A stretch of DNA of 64,000 nt from an uncultured Tateyamaria sp. (lineage in GTDB: Bacteria > Pseudomonadota > Alphaproteobacteria > Rhodobacterales > Rhodobacteraceae), in the NCBI RefSeq assembly GCF_947503465.1, contig NZ_CANNDN010000001.1, positions 1,426,001 through 1,490,000 on the forward strand. The letters run 5' to 3'. The stretch's first letter is position 1. Each line of letters begins with the position of its first letter. The notes beneath the pieces were generated by a model. It was not told the DNA's origin. It saw only the letters and a list, made by a program, of their open reading frames with translations, and made no database searches. Shown here one piece after another: positions 33,627-41,618 of this stretch. The position numbers and the translations under genes are program-made.

Positions 33627-34871
33627 TCACATGCCGAACCCGGCCCAGGGGATAAAGCGCACAAGGTCGCCGTGTTCTATTGATATGGCGTGATCGGGCA
33701 ATTCTACCAGCCCTTCGGCCCAAGACAGTCCGCTGATCCGCCCCGACCCCTCCGAGGCAAAGACCTCGACCCTGTCCCCGCGGAGACGCGCGCGCAGGAA
33801 TTCCCGCCGCCCCGGCTTCTTCGATTTTGAGAACCCGGCAGGCACCATGAACCCCTGCGGCGCGGTCCAGTCGGCCCCTGCCAGCAGGGCCAGCGCGGGG
33901 GCCCCAAAGACCAGCGTGCAGACCATCGCGGCAACCGGATTGCCCGGCAGCCCAAAGACCGGCGTGCCCTCCCACATCCCCAAGCACAGCGGGCGTCCGG
34001 GCTTGATCGCGATGCGCCAGAGCGCCATGGCCCCGGCCTCGTTTAACAGGGCTGACACGTGGTCCGCATCGCCCGCGGACGCGCCGCCGCTGGTGAGGAT
34101 CACGTCCACGCTGCGCGCCGCCTCGTTCAGGCGGGCGCGCAGGTCTGCGCGGCTGTCGGGCACCTGGCCGAGGTCCACGGGCGCGTGGCCCAACCGCGTG
34201 ACAAGCCCGCGCAGCATCGGCCGGTTCGCGTCATAGATCTGGCCCGGCGCGGCGGTCTCGCCGGGTTGGCGCAATTCGTCCCCGGTCGACAGGATGCCAA
34301 CGCGCAGCCGCTGCCGTACCGGCACCTCTGCCACCCCCACCGCAGAGAGAAGCGCAAGGTCGGCAGGCGTCAACTTGCGCCCCGCCTGCGCGATCACGTC
34401 GCCGACCTGCACATCCTCACCTGCCTTGCGGGTGTTGGCCCCCTGCCTGATCGGGCCCGTGAAGTGGATGGCGCCGTCGCGGACCTCGACATCTTCTTGC
34501 AAAATCACGGTATCGACCCCGTCCGGAAGGGCCGCGCCGGTGAGAATGCGGATGGCTGTCCCCGCGGGGACACTTGTGTCGGGGGCCGCTCCGGCAGCCA
34601 TATGCTGCGCCACAAGCGGGATGTTGTGGTCCCCTTCCCCGCGTCCGTTAAGGAACCCGTAACCATCTACAGCCGTGTTTGGCAGCGGCGGGTGCGCGCG
34701 AGGCGCTGAAATGTCCGTGGCAAGGATGCGGTCGAGGGCCTCTGCCACGGGCCATTTTTCGGTGTCCACGACGCAGGACAGACGCGTGCGCAGATCGGCC
34801 AACGCCTCGTCCACGGGCGTCCAGTGCACCCCCGGCGGCAAGGCGAAACAGTCGTTCTTAAGCGGCGGCAT
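33627..34871 (-). CDS. moeA: molybdopterin molybdotransferase MoeA
   Basis: A 414-residue enzyme that inserts molybdate into adenylated molybdopterin. Conserved pieces include PLPNTAVDGYGF near residue 60, GDELRQPG and ILTSGGASAGDADHV in the MoCF (MogA-like) domain, and KPGRPLCLG then GLPGNPVAAMV. The C-terminal MoeA domain IV follows. ATG 34871 overlaps the stop of the upstream uncharacterised gene by 14 bases. It is the last gene of the fdhD-cdd-mobA-mobB-unknown-moeA operon. Confidence 0.94.
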   Translation of the reverse strand: MPPLKNDCFALPPGVHWTPVDEALADLRTRLSCVVDTEKWPVAEALDRILATDISAPRAHPPLPNTAVDGYGFLNGRGEGDHNIPLVAQHMAAGAAPDTSVPAGTAIRILTGAALPDGVDTVILQEDVEVRDGAIHFTGPIRQGANTRKAGEDVQVGDVIAQAGRKLTPADLALLSAVGVAEVPVRQRLRVGILSTGDELRQPGETAAPGQIYDANRPMLRGLVTRLGHAPVDLGQVPDSRADLRARLNEAARSVDVILTSGGASAGDADHVSALLNEAGAMALWRIAIKPGRPLCLGMWEGTPVFGLPGNPVAAMVCTLVFGAPALALLAGADWTAPQGFMVPAGFSKSKKPGRREFLRARLRGDRVEVFASEGSGRISGLSWAEGLVELPDHAISIEHGDLVRFIPWAGFGM

Positions 34872-35733
34872 CGGTGTCCTCCGCACAGGCCAGCAGGTCG
34901 GCGGCATGGCCTGCGCCCAAGATCCATGCCTCTTCGCGCGCGGCAGATGGCAGGTCGGTCATCCAGCGGCGCAGGGTCGCAGCGGGCACGCGCGACAGCG
35001 CCGTCGCCAACAGGCGGACCTGCACGGCGTCGCGGATGCCATCGGTCTGGGCGGCCTTGACGGCCGGTTCGATCAAACCGGGCCAGATTTCGGCAAGGAC
35101 GACAGGCGCGTCTTGCCACGCCTGGAACGGCCAGACGGCCACGCCGGGACGCGCACGCAGGCGGTTCAGGGTGGGCAGACCCATGAGGATCTGGCCGCCG
35201 ACCGTCGGCGGGAAGGCCAGTTGAAAACAGCTGGAAGACGCCTTGGCCGCCAGGTCGCAGACGCGTCGTTCGGGCACTGCGTCGTAGTTGATCCCGGTCT
35301 TGCGGTAGGGCACGCCCGGCCAATCGGTCTGGTTTGGCTTGCCCCAGAACGGGCCGGGGCCGTCAAACTGCGCGTTCATGGTCTCTGCGACATCATAACG
35401 GTTGTTGGTCCCGTCGGGCGCATCCGTGATGCGGGCGCTGATCCAGTCCCACAGAGCGAAGGGATCATCGCAGCCGGTAAGGTGGCGCGCGAAGCCGCGC
35501 GGGTACCCAAAGGGGAAATCGAACGTCGCGAGCATGCGACGGCCTGCGGCCCGTTCCGCGTCGATGAGCGCCGTGATCTGCGCCTCTGCCTCTTGCCGCG
35601 CGCGGCAATAGATCGGGTCCTGTGCCACGCCATTGCGGACAACGCCAAGCCAGATCGCATCCTTGCTGGGGCGCGCGGGGCGGCGTTTGCCTGCGGACCA
35701 GTCGGCCACGAGGAGGGTGTCGAAAGCGGTCAC
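34858..35733 (-). CDS. uncharacterised Moco-operon protein, possibly DUF429-like (RNase H fold)
   Basis: The 291-residue protein starts at a GTG overlapping the mobB stop (GTGA) and reads TAFDTLLVADWSAG. It has three separated acidic strands: LLVADWSAG near the start, MLATFDFPFGYP about a quarter in, and VVLAEIWPGL near residue 215. This order resembles the Asp...Asp...Glu pattern of DUF429/RNase H-like proteins, but I infer this by eye. Databases often label relatives as molybdopterin guanine dinucleotide synthesis proteins because of position. No nucleotide-binding loop is seen. Its tight placement between mobB and moeA implies a role in cofactor maturation or control. Confidence 0.7.
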   Translation of the reverse strand: MTAFDTLLVADWSAGKRRPARPSKDAIWLGVVRNGVAQDPIYCRARQEAEAQITALIDAERAAGRRMLATFDFPFGYPRGFARHLTGCDDPFALWDWISARITDAPDGTNNRYDVAETMNAQFDGPGPFWGKPNQTDWPGVPYRKTGINYDAVPERRVCDLAAKASSSCFQLAFPPTVGGQILMGLPTLNRLRARPGVAVWPFQAWQDAPVVLAEIWPGLIEPAVKAAQTDGIRDAVQVRLLATALSRVPAATLRRWMTDLPSAAREEAWILGAGHAADLLACAEDTDAAA

Positions 35734-36221
35734 AGGCCGACCTCTGACAGGATGAAATCGGCAATACGAGTGGTGTCGTTCAGATCGAAGACGGGCCGGT
35801 CCATCGTCAGCGCCGTGTCGCTGGCAATGGCGCGGATGGTCGGATCGTCGGGCGCGATCAGGGGATTGCCGGTTTCGGCCCTGTGCGCCTCGACCTTGGG
35901 ATGCGCGTCGCGTTTGTAGCCTTCGACCAGCACCAGATCGACCGCGCTGAGGCGTTTCAGCAGATCGTCGAGTGTGGGTTCGTCCTGATCCCGCAATTCC
36001 TGCATCAAGGCCACGCGATTGCGCGAGGCCAGCAGCACCTCGGACGCGCCGGCGACGCGGTGGCGGTGGCTGTCCTTGCCGGGATGGTCCACGTCGAACG
36101 TGTGGTGCGCGTGCTTGACGGTCGAGACGGTGATGCCGCGCCGCGTGATCTCGGTCACGAGCCGTTCCATCAGGCCGGTCTTGCCTGCGTTTTTCCACCC
36201 CACCACGCCATAGATCCTCAT
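35730..36221 (-). CDS. mobB: molybdopterin-guanine dinucleotide biosynthesis protein B
   Basis: A 163-residue P-loop GTPase-like protein. Walker A VVGWKNAGKTGLMERLV is near the N-terminus (about 6-22). DLVLVEGYKRDAHPKVE is near residue 116 and is characteristic of MobB. It assists MobA in forming the guanine dinucleotide cofactor, possibly by delivering GTP or molybdopterin, but is not essential in E. coli. It overlaps the neighbouring genes at both ends by four bases. Confidence 0.94.
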   Translation of the reverse strand: MRIYGVVGWKNAGKTGLMERLVTEITRRGITVSTVKHAHHTFDVDHPGKDSHRHRVAGASEVLLASRNRVALMQELRDQDEPTLDDLLKRLSAVDLVLVEGYKRDAHPKVEAHRAETGNPLIAPDDPTIRAIASDTALTMDRPVFDLNDTTRIADFILSEVGL

Positions 36222-36820
36222 GCCATGTCCTTTGCGGTATTCAGGTCGTCGGGGGTGTTCACGTTGAAGAACGCGGCCTCGTCCGGGAAAAGGGCGGTGC
36301 GTCCGTCATGTTGGTCGGTCCAGAGGACAACCTTGCGCAGGCCAGCGTCCAGTGCCGCGCGCAGGTCGTCGCGCAAGGCGACCGGCCAGAGACCGAATGT
36401 CGGGTGCCGCGCCTGTCCGCGTTTGGGGTCGAGTGTGGCGGCCAGCGCCAGCGGGTGGTCCATGCCTTCGGTCGCCAATTGCAGGCGGGGGACCAGATCG
36501 CATGGGAAGAACGGTGTGTCGGCGGCGGCGGTGACGATGGCGTCCGCGCCCTGTTCCGCGGCCCAGTCGAGCCCGGCCAGCACCCCCGCAAGCGGGCCTG
36601 CGAAGCCACCGATACTGTCCGCGATCACGGGCAGGTTGAGGTCGTCAAAGCGGCCCGGGTCGCCATTGGCATTAAGCGCCAGGCCCGCGACCTGCGGCGA
36701 AAGCCTGTCGATCACGTGGTCAATCAGGCGTTTGTCACCTGCGCGCAGCAGCCCCTTGTCGCCGCCGCCCATGCGCGTGGCCTGTCCGCCCGCGAGGATT
36801 ACGCCAAGGGGTGGGGTCAT
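36218..36820 (-). CDS. mobA: molybdenum cofactor guanylyltransferase
   Basis: A 200-residue nucleotidyltransferase that links GMP to molybdopterin to give MGD, the cofactor of DMSO-reductase-family enzymes including formate dehydrogenases. The N-terminal signature GVILAGGQATRMGGGDKGLL contains the nucleotide loop and the lysine. AAADTPFFPCDLV carries the metal-binding Asp. Length is normal. It overlaps the cytidine deaminase gene upstream (four bases) and mobB downstream (ATGA). Confidence 0.95.
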   Translation of the reverse strand: MTPPLGVILAGGQATRMGGGDKGLLRAGDKRLIDHVIDRLSPQVAGLALNANGDPGRFDDLNLPVIADSIGGFAGPLAGVLAGLDWAAEQGADAIVTAAADTPFFPCDLVPRLQLATEGMDHPLALAATLDPKRGQARHPTFGLWPVALRDDLRAALDAGLRKVVLWTDQHDGRTALFPDEAAFFNVNTPDDLNTAKDMA

Positions 36821-37224
36821 GGCTTGCGCCGGTCCTGTTTGTAGGGGGTGGGCATGAGGGTCGCCATCGGCACGGTGATATAGCCCCCTTCGGTGTCGTC
36901 CGGGACGGCGACCTGTGCCTGGCGGGCAAAGTCGAGCATCAGTTCGCGGCAGGGGCCGCAGGGGGGAATAACCGCGCCGTGCCGGTTGACGGCGGCGCAG
37001 AACACGATGGGATCGTCGGGGTCATGGGTCATCGCCATGCCCAGCGCCACGGGTTCGGCGCAGACACTGGCGCGGGGCAAGATGCTGTCGAGGTTCATGC
37101 CGATATACCGCTGGCCGCGACGGGTCACCACGACGGCGGCGACGGTGTGCCAGTCGGGCCGTTTCTGTGTGTCGATGAGCGCGCGGGCGGCTTCGACCGC
37201 GTCGGCAAAGGGGGATGCGTCCAT
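36817..37224 (-). CDS. cytidine deaminase-like zinc enzyme
   Basis: A 135-residue protein of the cytidine deaminase fold. The zinc site is present: Cys55-Ala-Glu57 in SVCAEPVAL, and Cys89/Cys92 in PPCGPCREL. It is close in length to tetrameric cytidine deaminases of the pyrimidine salvage pathway. Its position between fdhD and mobA, sharing one base with the fdhD stop and four with mobA, is unusual for a salvage gene. It hints at a link with the nucleotide part of the molybdenum cofactor, but ordinary cytidine deamination is the safest guess. Confidence 0.85.
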   Translation of the reverse strand: MDASPFADAVEAARALIDTQKRPDWHTVAAVVVTRRGQRYIGMNLDSILPRASVCAEPVALGMAMTHDPDDPIVFCAAVNRHGAVIPPCGPCRELMLDFARQAQVAVPDDTEGGYITVPMATLMPTPYKQDRRKP

Positions 37225-38135
37225 TACGCGGCCCCCTTGCGCCCGCTCTTGCGCGGCTCGTCCGTGATGCTGGTGGGGTCCGTGTCGCGGATCAGCCGGT
37301 CTTCGCCGCTGAGGCAGACGAAGCGTTGCCCGCGCATACGGCCGATCAGGGTCAGGCCGACCTGCTGTGCGATTTCAACGCCCCACGCGGTGAAGCCCGA
37401 CCGTGAGGCGAGCACAGGAATGCCCATGAGGGCCGTCTTGATCACCATTTCCGACGTGAGCCGGCCGGTGGTGTAGAGGATCTTGTCCGCAGGATCGGCG
37501 CCGGTTTGCAGCATCCAGCCCGCCACCTTGTCCACGGCGTTGTGGCGGCCCACGTCCTCCATGTAGACAAGTGGCTGGTCGCGGTGGCACAGGACCGTGC
37601 CGTGGATGGCCCCCGCTTCGAGGTAGAGCGAGGGGGTGCGGTTGATCGTGGCCGACAGGGCATAGAGCCATGAGGTGCGGACATCTGCTGCGGGCAGCTG
37701 GGCATCCTCCAGCCCCTCCATCATGTCGCCGAAGACGGTGCCCACCGCGCAGCCGCTGGTGCGCGTCTTTTTCTTCAGCTTGTCCTCGTGGTTGGTGGGG
37801 GTGGCGGTGCGGACGACGACGGTTTCGAGTTCCTCGTCATAGTCCACCCGCGTGATCGTATCGGCATCCGTCAGCATCCGCTGGTTGCGCAGGAAGCCCA
37901 GAGCCAGGTAGTCGGGGTAATCCCCGATGGTCATGGCCGTCACGATTTCCTGTGCGTTGAGGTAGATGGTGAGGGGGCGTTCCTCGACCACGCTGATCTG
38001 TGTTTCGGCCCCGGTATGGTCGTGGCCCGTCACCGCGCGGGTCAGCCGGGCCGCAGACGGGTCGGGCGCGATGATGTATCCGTTCGTGTTGGCGTCACGT
38101 GCCAATTGCATCCCCCCGTGGCTGGCGTTACCCAT
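37224..38135 (-). CDS. fdhD: formate dehydrogenase accessory sulfurtransferase FdhD
   Basis: A 303-residue protein that carries sulfur from a cysteine desulfurase to the molybdenum cofactor of formate dehydrogenase. The likely sulfur-carrying residue is Cys129 in RTSGCAVGT; the CxxC of the E. coli protein is reduced to one cysteine here. VEDVGRHNAVDK-type sequence (MEDVGRHNAVDKV) and GRLTSEMVIKT are well conserved. The formate dehydrogenase structural genes are not in the window. It heads the Moco operon and is divergent from azlC, with 25 bases between starts. Confidence 0.94.
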   Translation of the reverse strand: MGNASHGGMQLARDANTNGYIIAPDPSAARLTRAVTGHDHTGAETQISVVEERPLTIYLNAQEIVTAMTIGDYPDYLALGFLRNQRMLTDADTITRVDYDEELETVVVRTATPTNHEDKLKKKTRTSGCAVGTVFGDMMEGLEDAQLPAADVRTSWLYALSATINRTPSLYLEAGAIHGTVLCHRDQPLVYMEDVGRHNAVDKVAGWMLQTGADPADKILYTTGRLTSEMVIKTALMGIPVLASRSGFTAWGVEIAQQVGLTLIGRMRGQRFVCLSGEDRLIRDTDPTSITDEPRKSGRKGAA

Positions 38136-38160
38136 TCAGAGATCAGTCTAAGGCCCCCTC

Positions 38161-38871
38161 ATGCCCATCACCACCACCAAATCCGCTTTTTGGGCGGGCG
38201 TGCGCGACGGCGCACCGTTTATCTTCGTGGCCGGTCCCTTTGCGCTGCTGTTTGGCGTGTTGGCGACCGAGGCGGGGTTGAACGTGTTCGAGGTGATGAC
38301 CTTTTCGCTGGTGGTGATCGCGGGGGCGGCCCAATTCACCGCGTTGCAGGTGTTGCAGAACGATGCGCCCACCGTTGTTGTGATCCTGTCGGCCCTTGCG
38401 GTGAACCTGCGGGTGGCGATGTATTCCGCGGCGCTTACCCCCTATCTGGGCAAGGCACCGTTGTGGCAGCGGGTGTTTGCGGCCTATTTGCTGGTGGATC
38501 AAAGCTATGCCCTGAGCCATGCGAAGTTCGAGGCGGCCCCCGATCTGAATGTGCCGCAGCGGATGGCCTACTATTTCGGCACGTGCCTGCTGGTGATGAT
38601 CTTCTGGTTCGGGATGAGCTATGTCGGCGCGGCTGTCGGCACGCAACTGCCGCAGGACCTGCCGCTGGATTTCGCGCTGCCGATTGCATTTTTGTCCATG
38701 GTTGCCCCCATGGTGCGCACGCTGCCGCATCTGATTGCCGCCGTGGTCGCGGTGGTGGTGGGCCTTTTGGCCGTCTCCGTCCCTTATTCGCTGGGCCTGA
38801 TCGTCGCGGGGGCCGCAGGCATGATGGCAGGCGCCCAGGCCGAGGTGATGTTGAAGGGGCGCACGCCATGA
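38161..38871 (+). CDS. azlC: AzlC family branched-chain amino acid exporter subunit
   Basis: A 236-residue membrane protein with about six to seven helices, matching AzlC (YgaZ). The conserved N-terminal FWAGVRDGAPFIFVAGPFAL and FSLVVIAGAAQFTALQVL are present. With AzlD it exports branched-chain amino acids or methionine in characterised bacteria. The stop overlaps the azlD start (ATGA). It is transcribed away from fdhD. Confidence 0.92.
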   Translation: MPITTTKSAFWAGVRDGAPFIFVAGPFALLFGVLATEAGLNVFEVMTFSLVVIAGAAQFTALQVLQNDAPTVVVILSALAVNLRVAMYSAALTPYLGKAPLWQRVFAAYLLVDQSYALSHAKFEAAPDLNVPQRMAYYFGTCLLVMIFWFGMSYVGAAVGTQLPQDLPLDFALPIAFLSMVAPMVRTLPHLIAAVVAVVVGLLAVSVPYSLGLIVAGAAGMMAGAQAEVMLKGRTP

Positions 38872-39188
38872 TCGACAGCGCAACCCTGTGGACCGTCATC
38901 ATCGGGCTGGGTGTGGGCAGCTTTCTGTTGCGCTTTGCGTTCCTCGGCTTCGTGGGCGACAGGCCCCTGCCCGAGTGGCTGCTGCGCCATCTGCGCTATA
39001 CGGCGGTGGCAATCCTGCCTGCGCTGGTGGCACCGCTGGTGGTCTATTCAGGCGAAAACGGCAGTACCGATGTCACCCGCGTGTTGGCGGCCCTTGCAAC
39101 GCTGGGCGTGGGCATGTGGACGCGCAACGTGTTTGCCGCCATCGGGGCCGGGGCCACGACCCTGTTTGTGCTGGTCTACCTGGTCTGA
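38868..39188 (+). CDS. azlD: AzlD family protein (branched-chain amino acid transport)
   Basis: A 106-residue protein with three to four membrane helices: LWTVIIGLGVGSFLLRFAFL, then LRYTAVAILPALVAPLVVY, and a C-terminal IGAGATTLFVLVYL. It matches AzlD (YgaH), the small subunit paired with AzlC. It starts at an ATG overlapping the azlC stop. A hairpin lies 20 bases past the stop. Confidence 0.92.
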   Translation: MIDSATLWTVIIGLGVGSFLLRFAFLGFVGDRPLPEWLLRHLRYTAVAILPALVAPLVVYSGENGSTDVTRVLAALATLGVGMWTRNVFAAIGAGATTLFVLVYLV

Positions 39189-39208
39189 AGGGACGGTGGG
39201 CGGGGCGT

Positions 39209-39225
39209 CTTTGGCACCGCCAAAG
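39209..39225. terminator. hairpin between convergent azlD and lipoprotein genes
   Basis: CTTTGGC and GCCAAAG pair perfectly around ACC. The site lies between the two stops (39188 and 39240) and is flanked by GC-rich sequence that could extend the stem. Probably a bidirectional terminator. Confidence 0.5.
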
Positions 39226-39239
39226 CGCGTCCGGCCCCG

Positions 39240-39845
39240 TCACTCGGCAATGACCAGGTTCTCAATCCCGTCCACGATCGTGCCTTCGTCATTTTCGAAA
39301 TACCTGTCTTCGATCACGCCGGGGCGCTGCGCCATCTGCTCCATCAGGTTGGTCGGAAAAAACGTGGTGCGGATGTCTTCGAAGCCCGGCACTTGCCGCA
39401 GCAGGTTGGTGTTGGCGTTGGTACAGAACGCGCGGGGCACCGCACCGTTGCGCTGCGCCAGTTGCAGCGCAATTTCGGCCTGTTCCGGGGTCACTTCGAC
39501 CGTTTGGCTGACGACGTGAAAGGTGCTGCGCGCATGGGCGCTCTTGTAGCCCTTGAGCACCGCAGGCGACACGCCGTAGAGCACATCCTCCTGTTCGGGC
39601 ACCCGCTCGTTCACGAAGGAGCCCGCCGGATCAAAGATCACCCGTTGGCTGCCGTTGATCATCAACGCGGAATGCCCACCCGACCCGTCGCGGTTCGACA
39701 CCATGGTCATGACGGTGATCGTGGCAGGCCCCGGTGCGCGATAGGCAACCGAGGCCACCCGCGCATCCGACGCATAAGGCACCGCAGGCGGCTGTGCACA
39801 GCCCGCCAGCGCGCCGCACACCGCAAGGGCTGCAAGCATTCGCAT
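39240..39845 (-). CDS. lipoprotein, possible permuted papain-like enzyme
   Basis: A 201-residue protein with a lipoprotein signal; the lipobox is LAGC with Cys16. The body contains GGHSALMINGSQRVIFDPAG with His58, and later FCTNANTNLL with Cys141. A His in a GHsxL-type strand followed by a downstream Cys is the order seen in circularly permuted papain-like families (LRAT-like, DUF4105, YiiX). The inference is mine and needs a structural test. ATG 39845 gives the lipoprotein; an upstream frame start at 39884 does not. It sits behind the aa3 oxidase subunit IV gene. Confidence 0.65.
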   Translation of the reverse strand: MRMLAALAVCGALAGCAQPPAVPYASDARVASVAYRAPGPATITVMTMVSNRDGSGGHSALMINGSQRVIFDPAGSFVNERVPEQEDVLYGVSPAVLKGYKSAHARSTFHVVSQTVEVTPEQAEIALQLAQRNGAVPRAFCTNANTNLLRQVPGFEDIRTTFFPTNLMEQMAQRPGVIEDRYFENDEGTIVDGIENLVIAE

Positions 39846-39885
39846 GTCCACCACTCCCCACTTGGCCCGCAGGGGCCACGTCACC

Positions 39886-40020
39886 TCAGGTGATAAAGAT
39901 CGCCATGCCGACCAGCAGGACCAGGATGATGATCACCGACCAGGTGACCCAGGACATGAACCCGTCAAAGGTCTTTTCCTGGCTCTTGACGTCCATCTCG
40001 CCCACTTTGTGCTCTGCCAT
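39886..40020 (-). CDS. aa3-type cytochrome c oxidase subunit IV
   Basis: A 44-residue protein read as MAEHKVGEMDVKSQEKTFDG, then one membrane helix (FMSWVTWSVIIILVLLVGMA) and a short end. This is the bacterial aa3 oxidase subunit IV pattern (COX4_pro_2): a short acidic soluble start and one helix. The subunit packs against the oxidase core without redox centres. ATG 40020 has AAAGGGA upstream. The other oxidase genes are not in the window. Confidence 0.9.
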   Translation of the reverse strand: MAEHKVGEMDVKSQEKTFDGFMSWVTWSVIIILVLLVGMAIFIT

Positions 40021-40102
40021 GTTCCGGGTCCCTTTCCGTATCAGCTTGGGCCGCGCTTTAGCCTATCCGCGCGGGTCTGTCACTGCGTCGTTGCATCACG
40101 TG

Positions 40103-40561
40103 TCATTCGTCTTCGAGATCCTGGGCCAGACGGAAGCCGATGCGCCGCGGTTCGGCCTGTTCCACGGCCTTGGGCAGCGCCCGCAGCATCACATTCAGCT
40201 GGCTGACATGCTGGATCGCCTGCGTTTTGGCCCCGGTCGGGTCCGAACCGTAAAAGGTCACGATGTCGGGTGGAAAATATCCCATCCCCTCGATTCGCAG
40301 CACGCCCGCGTCACCGCCCGTGAACCCCATCGCCACCTCATGTTCGTTGTCGAGGCTTTCCTCGAAATTCTTGAGGTACATGATGATCCGTTCATAGGCC
40401 CATTGCGCCGGGCTTTTCTTTTCGGTGGGCGTCCTGGACACGCCTTTGGGCAGCGGCTGATCGCCTGCGTTGCGCGCATCGGGGTCCGAATGCACCTCGT
40501 GCGCGCGCGGCAGGGCGTCTGCCTCGACCGCCTCGGCCGCTGTCTTGATGTCGTTGTTCAT
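40103..40561 (-). CDS. DUF6173 family protein
   Basis: A 152-residue soluble protein. Residues 50-130 carry the DUF6173 core: PAQWAYERIIMYLKNFEESL, EVAMGFTGGDAGVLRIEGMG and DIVTFYGSDPTGAKTQ. It is common in Rhodobacteraceae and has no known function. AAGGAG lies before ATG 40561; the longer frame runs through the neighbouring gene. It follows the MBL hydrolase with a gap of ten bases, so the two are likely co-transcribed. Confidence 0.85.
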   Translation of the reverse strand: MNNDIKTAAEAVEADALPRAHEVHSDPDARNAGDQPLPKGVSRTPTEKKSPAQWAYERIIMYLKNFEESLDNEHEVAMGFTGGDAGVLRIEGMGYFPPDIVTFYGSDPTGAKTQAIQHVSQLNVMLRALPKAVEQAEPRRIGFRLAQDLEDE

Positions 40562-40571
40562 GGCCCGCTCC

Positions 40572-41618
40572 TTATTCGGCGCGCTGGTAGACCCACGCGC
40601 CGTCGTCCCGTCTGGTGCGGGTGGCCCGCCCCTGCTGGTAAAGGTGCGACAGATGCGCGACGGCTTCAACCAGCGCCAGCCCGTATTCGCCGTCGCCAAT
40701 TGTCCGCTTGAACAGGGGCGCAAAGCAGTCCGAGGCCGCCTTGGGCGTGTCGATATGGTCCATCAGGCGGGCCAGCGCGCCGTGGTGATTGTCGATCAAC
40801 TGCCGCATCCGTGTGGGCAGACCCGTAAAGGGCAGCTTGTGCCCGCCCAGCACCAAATGATCCGCGCGCGCCAGCAGGTTCAGGCGCTCGCACGCCTCCA
40901 GCCAGTCGCCGATGGGGTCGGCCATGGGTTCGGTGGCATAGACGCCGATGTTCGGGCTGATCGACGGCAGGATCTGGTCGCCCGCCAGCACCAGATTGTC
41001 ATCCCTGCTCCAGAACGTGGCGTGTTCCGGGGCGTGGCCGTTGCCGATATGGATGTCCCATGTCCGCCCGCCCATGGTGATCGTGTCGCCCTGTTTGATC
41101 CGTGTGTAGCCCAGCGGCATCGGCGCCACGATATCCCCGAAGTTGAAGGGCCGTTCCGAGGCGCGCCTGTCAAAGGTTGCCTTGTCCATCCCTGCGCTGC
41201 GGTAGAAATCGAGTGTTTCCCGGGTGGGTGTCTCTTGCACATCCAGCGTCAGCATGCGCGCAAACAGCCACGCCGTGCGTGTGGTGATCAGCTCTGCTCC
41301 GAAGTCGGATTGCAGCCAACCTGCAAGGCCGACATGGTCGGGGTGGTGATGCGTGACAATCACCCGCGTGATGGGTTTGCCGCCCAGGGGCCCGTCCATC
41401 AGCGATTGCCAGATGGCCTTGGTTTTGTTGGACGCAAACCCTGTATCGACCACGGTCCACGCGTCGCCGTCATCCAGCGCGTAGACGTTCACGTGATCCA
41501 GTTTCATCGGCAGCGGCAGCCGCATCCAGAGCACGCCGGGCGCCACGTGCGCGGCTGCGCCATGTTCCGGCGGGTCCGCCCACGGGTATCTGAGGCCAGC
41601 GGGCGGAATGTCTTTCAT
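40572..41618 (-). CDS. MBL-fold metallo-hydrolase
   Basis: A 348-residue metallo-beta-lactamase fold protein with the dinuclear metal motif THHHPDHVG (about residue 90) and downstream ligands GNGHAPEH and LVLAGDQ. A C-terminal helical segment of about 90 residues matches the BLACT-type winged helix seen in LACTB2-like proteins, which may act on thioesters or RNA. Its ATG shares a base with the acyl-CoA dehydrogenase stop, so an acyl-CoA or thioester substrate is a reasonable but unproven guess. Confidence 0.88.
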   Translation of the reverse strand: MKDIPPAGLRYPWADPPEHGAAAHVAPGVLWMRLPLPMKLDHVNVYALDDGDAWTVVDTGFASNKTKAIWQSLMDGPLGGKPITRVIVTHHHPDHVGLAGWLQSDFGAELITTRTAWLFARMLTLDVQETPTRETLDFYRSAGMDKATFDRRASERPFNFGDIVAPMPLGYTRIKQGDTITMGGRTWDIHIGNGHAPEHATFWSRDDNLVLAGDQILPSISPNIGVYATEPMADPIGDWLEACERLNLLARADHLVLGGHKLPFTGLPTRMRQLIDNHHGALARLMDHIDTPKAASDCFAPLFKRTIGDGEYGLALVEAVAHLSHLYQQGRATRTRRDDGAWVYQRAE

